NCBI RefSeq assembly: GCF_004210375.1
Contig: NC_134825.1
Coordinates: forward strand, 9,300,001 to 9,364,000
Direction of reading: 5' to 3'
DNA from: Tachypleus tridentatus
Taxonomy: Eukaryota > Arthropoda > Merostomata > Xiphosura > Limulidae
Length of the DNA: 64,000 nucleotides
In this document: piece after piece, positions 60,953 through 64,000 of the stretch
Numbering within the stretch: position 1 is the first letter of the stretch
Layout of the letters: each line of letters starts with the position of its first letter
Notes under the pieces: generated by a model
Database searches by the model: none
Seen by the model: only the letters and a program-made list of their open reading frames with translations
Told to the model about the DNA's origin: nothing
Made by a program: the position numbers and the translations under genes

Positions 60953-61009
60953 CTCTCGAAGATTGTATTCTAGACGATTTAGAACAACTCGTAAAGAAAA
61001 GAACAGCAT
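60953..61009 (-). CDS. Possible short first coding exon, unrecognised
   Basis: The minus strand reads ATG for MLFFSLRVVLNRLEYNLRE, ending at GAG|GTAAGT, a consensus donor in phase 0. No acceptor lies just upstream, so it would have to be a start exon. The sequence 60520-60950 between here and the SINE shows nothing else. A chance donor cannot be excluded. Confidence 0.2.
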
Positions 61010-61059
61010 TTCGACAAATCAATTGAAATAAAAATGAAAAAGAAAATGAGAGGAATTTT

Positions 61060-64000
61060 AGAAAGGAATTACAAAAAGATACATAAGGTTTACAGACAAA
61101 TTATAAAAAGAGACATAAGGTTTACAGACAAATTATAAAACGAGACATAAAGTTTACAGACAAATTATAAAAAGAGACATAAAGTTTACAGACAAATTAC
61201 GAGTAAAGTTTACAGACAAAAATTCAAAACAAAAGAAACAAACAGACAGACAAATTATAAAAAGAGACATAAAGTTTACAGACAAATTATAAAAAGAGAC
61301 ATAAGGTTTACAGACAAATTATAAAAAGAGACATAAGGTTTACAGACAAATTATAAAACGAGACATAAGGTTTACAGACAATTTATAAAAAGAGACATAA
61401 AGTTTACAGACAAATTATAAAAAGAGACATAAGGTTTACAGACAAAAAGAGACATAAGGTTTACAGACAAATTACAAAAAGATACATAAGGTTTACAGAC
61501 AAATTATAAAAAACACATAAGGCTTACAGGCAAATTATAAAAAGAGACATAAGGTTTACAGACAAATTATAAAAAGAGACATAAGGTTTACAGACAAATT
61601 ATAAAAAGTGACATAAAGTTTACAGACAAATTATAAAAAGAGAGGTTTACAGACAAATTATAAAAAGAGACATAAAGTTTACAGACAAATTATAAAAAGA
61701 GACATAAGGTTTACAGACAAATTATAAAAAGAGACATAAGGTTTACAGACAAATTATAAAACGAGACATAAGGTTTACAGACAAATTATAAAAAGAGACA
61801 AAGTTTACAGACAAATTATAAAAAGAGACATAAGGTTTACAGACAAAAAGAGACATAAGGTTTACAGACAAATTATAAAAAGAGACATAAAGTTTACAGA
61901 CAAATTACGAGTAGCTTTGTGCGAAAATTCAAAACAAAGAAACAAACAGACAGACAAATTATAAAAAGAGACATAAAGTTTACAGACAAATTATAAAAAG
62001 AGACATAAGGTTTACAGACAAATTATAAAAAGAGACATAAGGTTTACAGACAAATTATAAAACGAGACATAAGGTTTACAGACAAATTATAAAAAGAGAC
62101 ATAAAGTTTACAGACAAATTATAAAAAAAGACATAAGGTTTACAGACAAGAAGAGACATAAGGTTTACAGACAAAAAGAAACATAAGGTTTACAGACAAA
62201 TTACAAAAAGATACATAAGGTTTACAGACAAATTATAAAAAACACATAAGGCTTACAGGCAAATTATAAAAAGAGACATAAGGTTTACAGACAAATTATA
62301 AAAAGAGACATAAGGTTTACAGACAAATTATAAAAAGAGACATAAAGTTTACAGACAAATTATAAAAAGAAAGGTTTACACACAAATTATAAAAAGAGAC
62401 ATAAAGTTTACAGACAAATTATAAAAGAGACATAAGGTTTACAGACAAATTATAAAAAGAGACATAAGGTTTACAGACAAATTATAAAACGAGACATAAG
62501 GTTTACAGACAAATTATAAAACGAGACATAAAGTTTACAGACAAATTATAAAAAGAGACATAAAGTTTACAGACAAATTATAAAAAGAGACAAAAGGTTT
62601 ACAGACAAATTACAAAAAGATACATAAGGTTTACAGACAAATTATAAAAAACACATAAGGCTTACAGACAAATTATAAAAAGAGACATAAGGTTTACAGA
62701 CAAATTATAAAAAGAGACATAAGGTTTACAGACAAATTATAAAAAGAGACGTAAGGTTTACAGACAAATTATAAAAAGAGACATAAGGTTTACAGACAAA
62801 TTATAAAAAGAGACGTGAGGTTTACAGACAAATTATAAAAAAGATACATAAGGTTTACAGACAAATTATAAATTAAAAAACACATAAAGTTTACATAAGG
62901 TTTACAGACAAATTATAAAAAAGAGACATAAGACAACAAATTATAAAACGAGACATAAGGTTTACAGACAAATTATAAAAGAGACATAAAGTTTACAGAC
63001 AAATTATAAAAAGAGGCATAAGGTTTACAGACAAATTATAAAAAGAGACGTGAGGTTTACAGACAAATTACAAAAAGATACATAAGGTTTACAGACAAAT
63101 TATAAAAAAAACACATAAGGCTTACAGACAAATTATAAAAAGAGACATAAGGATTACAGACAAATTATAAAAAGAGAGAGACATAAGGTTTACAGACAAA
63201 TTATAAAAAGAGACATAAAGTTTACAGACAAATTATAAAAAAGAGAGGGTTTACAGACAAATTATAAAAAAGAGACATAAGGTTTACAGACAAATTATAA
63301 AAAAGAGACATAAAGTTTACAGACAAATTATAAAAAAAAAGAGACATAAGGTTTACAGACAAATTATAAAAAGAGACATAAAGTTTACAGACAAATTATA
63401 AAAAAGAGACAAGGTTTACAGACAAATTATAAAAAAGGTTTACAGATACATAAGGTTTACAGACAAATTATAAAACGAGACATAAAGTTTACAGACAAAT
63501 TATAAAAAGAGACATAAAGTTTACAGACAAATTATAAAAAGATACATAAGGTTTACAGACAAATTATAAAAAACACAGACAAGGTTTACAGACAAATTAT
63601 AAAAATTATAAAACGAGACATAAGGTTTACAGACAAATTATAAAAAAAGAGGTTTACAGACAAATTATACATAAAGTTTACAGACAAATTACAAAAATTA
63701 TAAAAAAGAGACATAAGGTTTACAGACAAATTATAAAAAGAGACATAAGGTTTACAGACAAATTATAAAAAAGAGACATAAAGTTTACAGACAAATTATA
63801 AAAAGAGACATAGCTTTACAGAAAATTAAAACAGGTTTAAGACAAATTATAAAAAGAGAAACAAACAGACAGACAAATTATAAAAAGAGACATAAAGTTT
63901 ACAGACAAATTATAAAAAAAGAGACATAAGGTTTACAGACAAATTATAAAAAAGAGACATAAGGTTTACAGACAAATTATAAAAAAGAGACATAAGGTTT
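61060..64000. repeat. 32-bp minisatellite, about 90 copies, with embedded SINE-tail units (right edge cut)
   Basis: Nearly 3 kb of a ~32-bp unit (ACAAATTATAAAAAGAGACA plus TAAGGTTTACAG), continuing past the window. Variants (TAAAGTTT, AACGAGACA, ATACATAAGG, GGCTTACAGG) recur in the same order, for example GGCTTACAGG at 61521 and 62250, showing block duplication of about 0.7 kb. At 61909-61945 the array contains a piece of SINE family 1 tail (GAGTAGCTTTGTGCGAAAATTC), with a hybrid version at 61196-61250. Confidence 0.95.

Overview
The window reads as repeat-rich, AT-rich, intron-rich nuclear DNA of an arthropod, most likely a chelicerate and plausibly a horseshoe crab. The evidence is a split metazoan RPS26 gene, an animal class C receptor exon, and many tRNA-derived SINEs ending in TTTG repeats of a kind I associate with Limulus/Tachypleus (the last point is from memory, not a search). 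No prokaryotic, organellar or viral gene set is visible.

Only two host genes can be supported, both on the minus strand. At 8544-9466 there is one coding exon for the extracellular Cache ligand-binding domain of a GPR158/GPR179-like (Drosophila smog-like) receptor. It has a signal peptide, a furin-like site, N-glycosylation sites and a clear phase-2 splice donor. At 34660-39817 there are three coding exons of ribosomal protein S26 (39640-39817, 35010-35146, 34660-34704). They encode every residue except the initiator Met, and the AATAAA signal overlaps the stop codon. The 4.5-kb middle intron has been colonised by SINE and foldback elements.

The rest is mobile and satellite DNA. Two insertions of one RNase-H-bearing, I/Jockey-group LINE lie on the minus strand at 29470-34276 and 48542-55024. 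Both keep 5' and 3' ends and target-site duplications, but they carry different internal deletions and different hits in the RT catalytic pair. CR1-like LINE relics lie at 26440-27420, 41640-43250 and 57650-58550, with a smaller LINE piece at 56150-56420. Three tRNA-derived SINE families are scattered throughout. At least twelve tandem arrays (units about 29 to 131 bp) fill 1-770, 2989-3192, 4100-4435, 5373-6512, 6599-6746, 12079-12205, 12270-13250, 15091-15236, 35345-35657, 44220-45600, 45843-46520 and 61060-64000. The first and last run off the window.

The most interesting system is a family of short non-autonomous elements (at 15800-15950, 29085-29220, 36187-36588, 38768-38934, 43390-43610 and 57908-58037). 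Four copies have target-site duplications of 11, 13, 13 and 14 bp. They share a terminal motif AAGTGGGTTTCTCGTCATCA, and most carry a conserved CTGANGA-hairpin-CGAAACGTT motif flanked by GTGAAC/GTTCGC arms. That layout resembles the minimal type I hammerhead ribozymes reported in Penelope-like retroelements. One copy is a 402-bp near-perfect palindrome with the motif on both strands.
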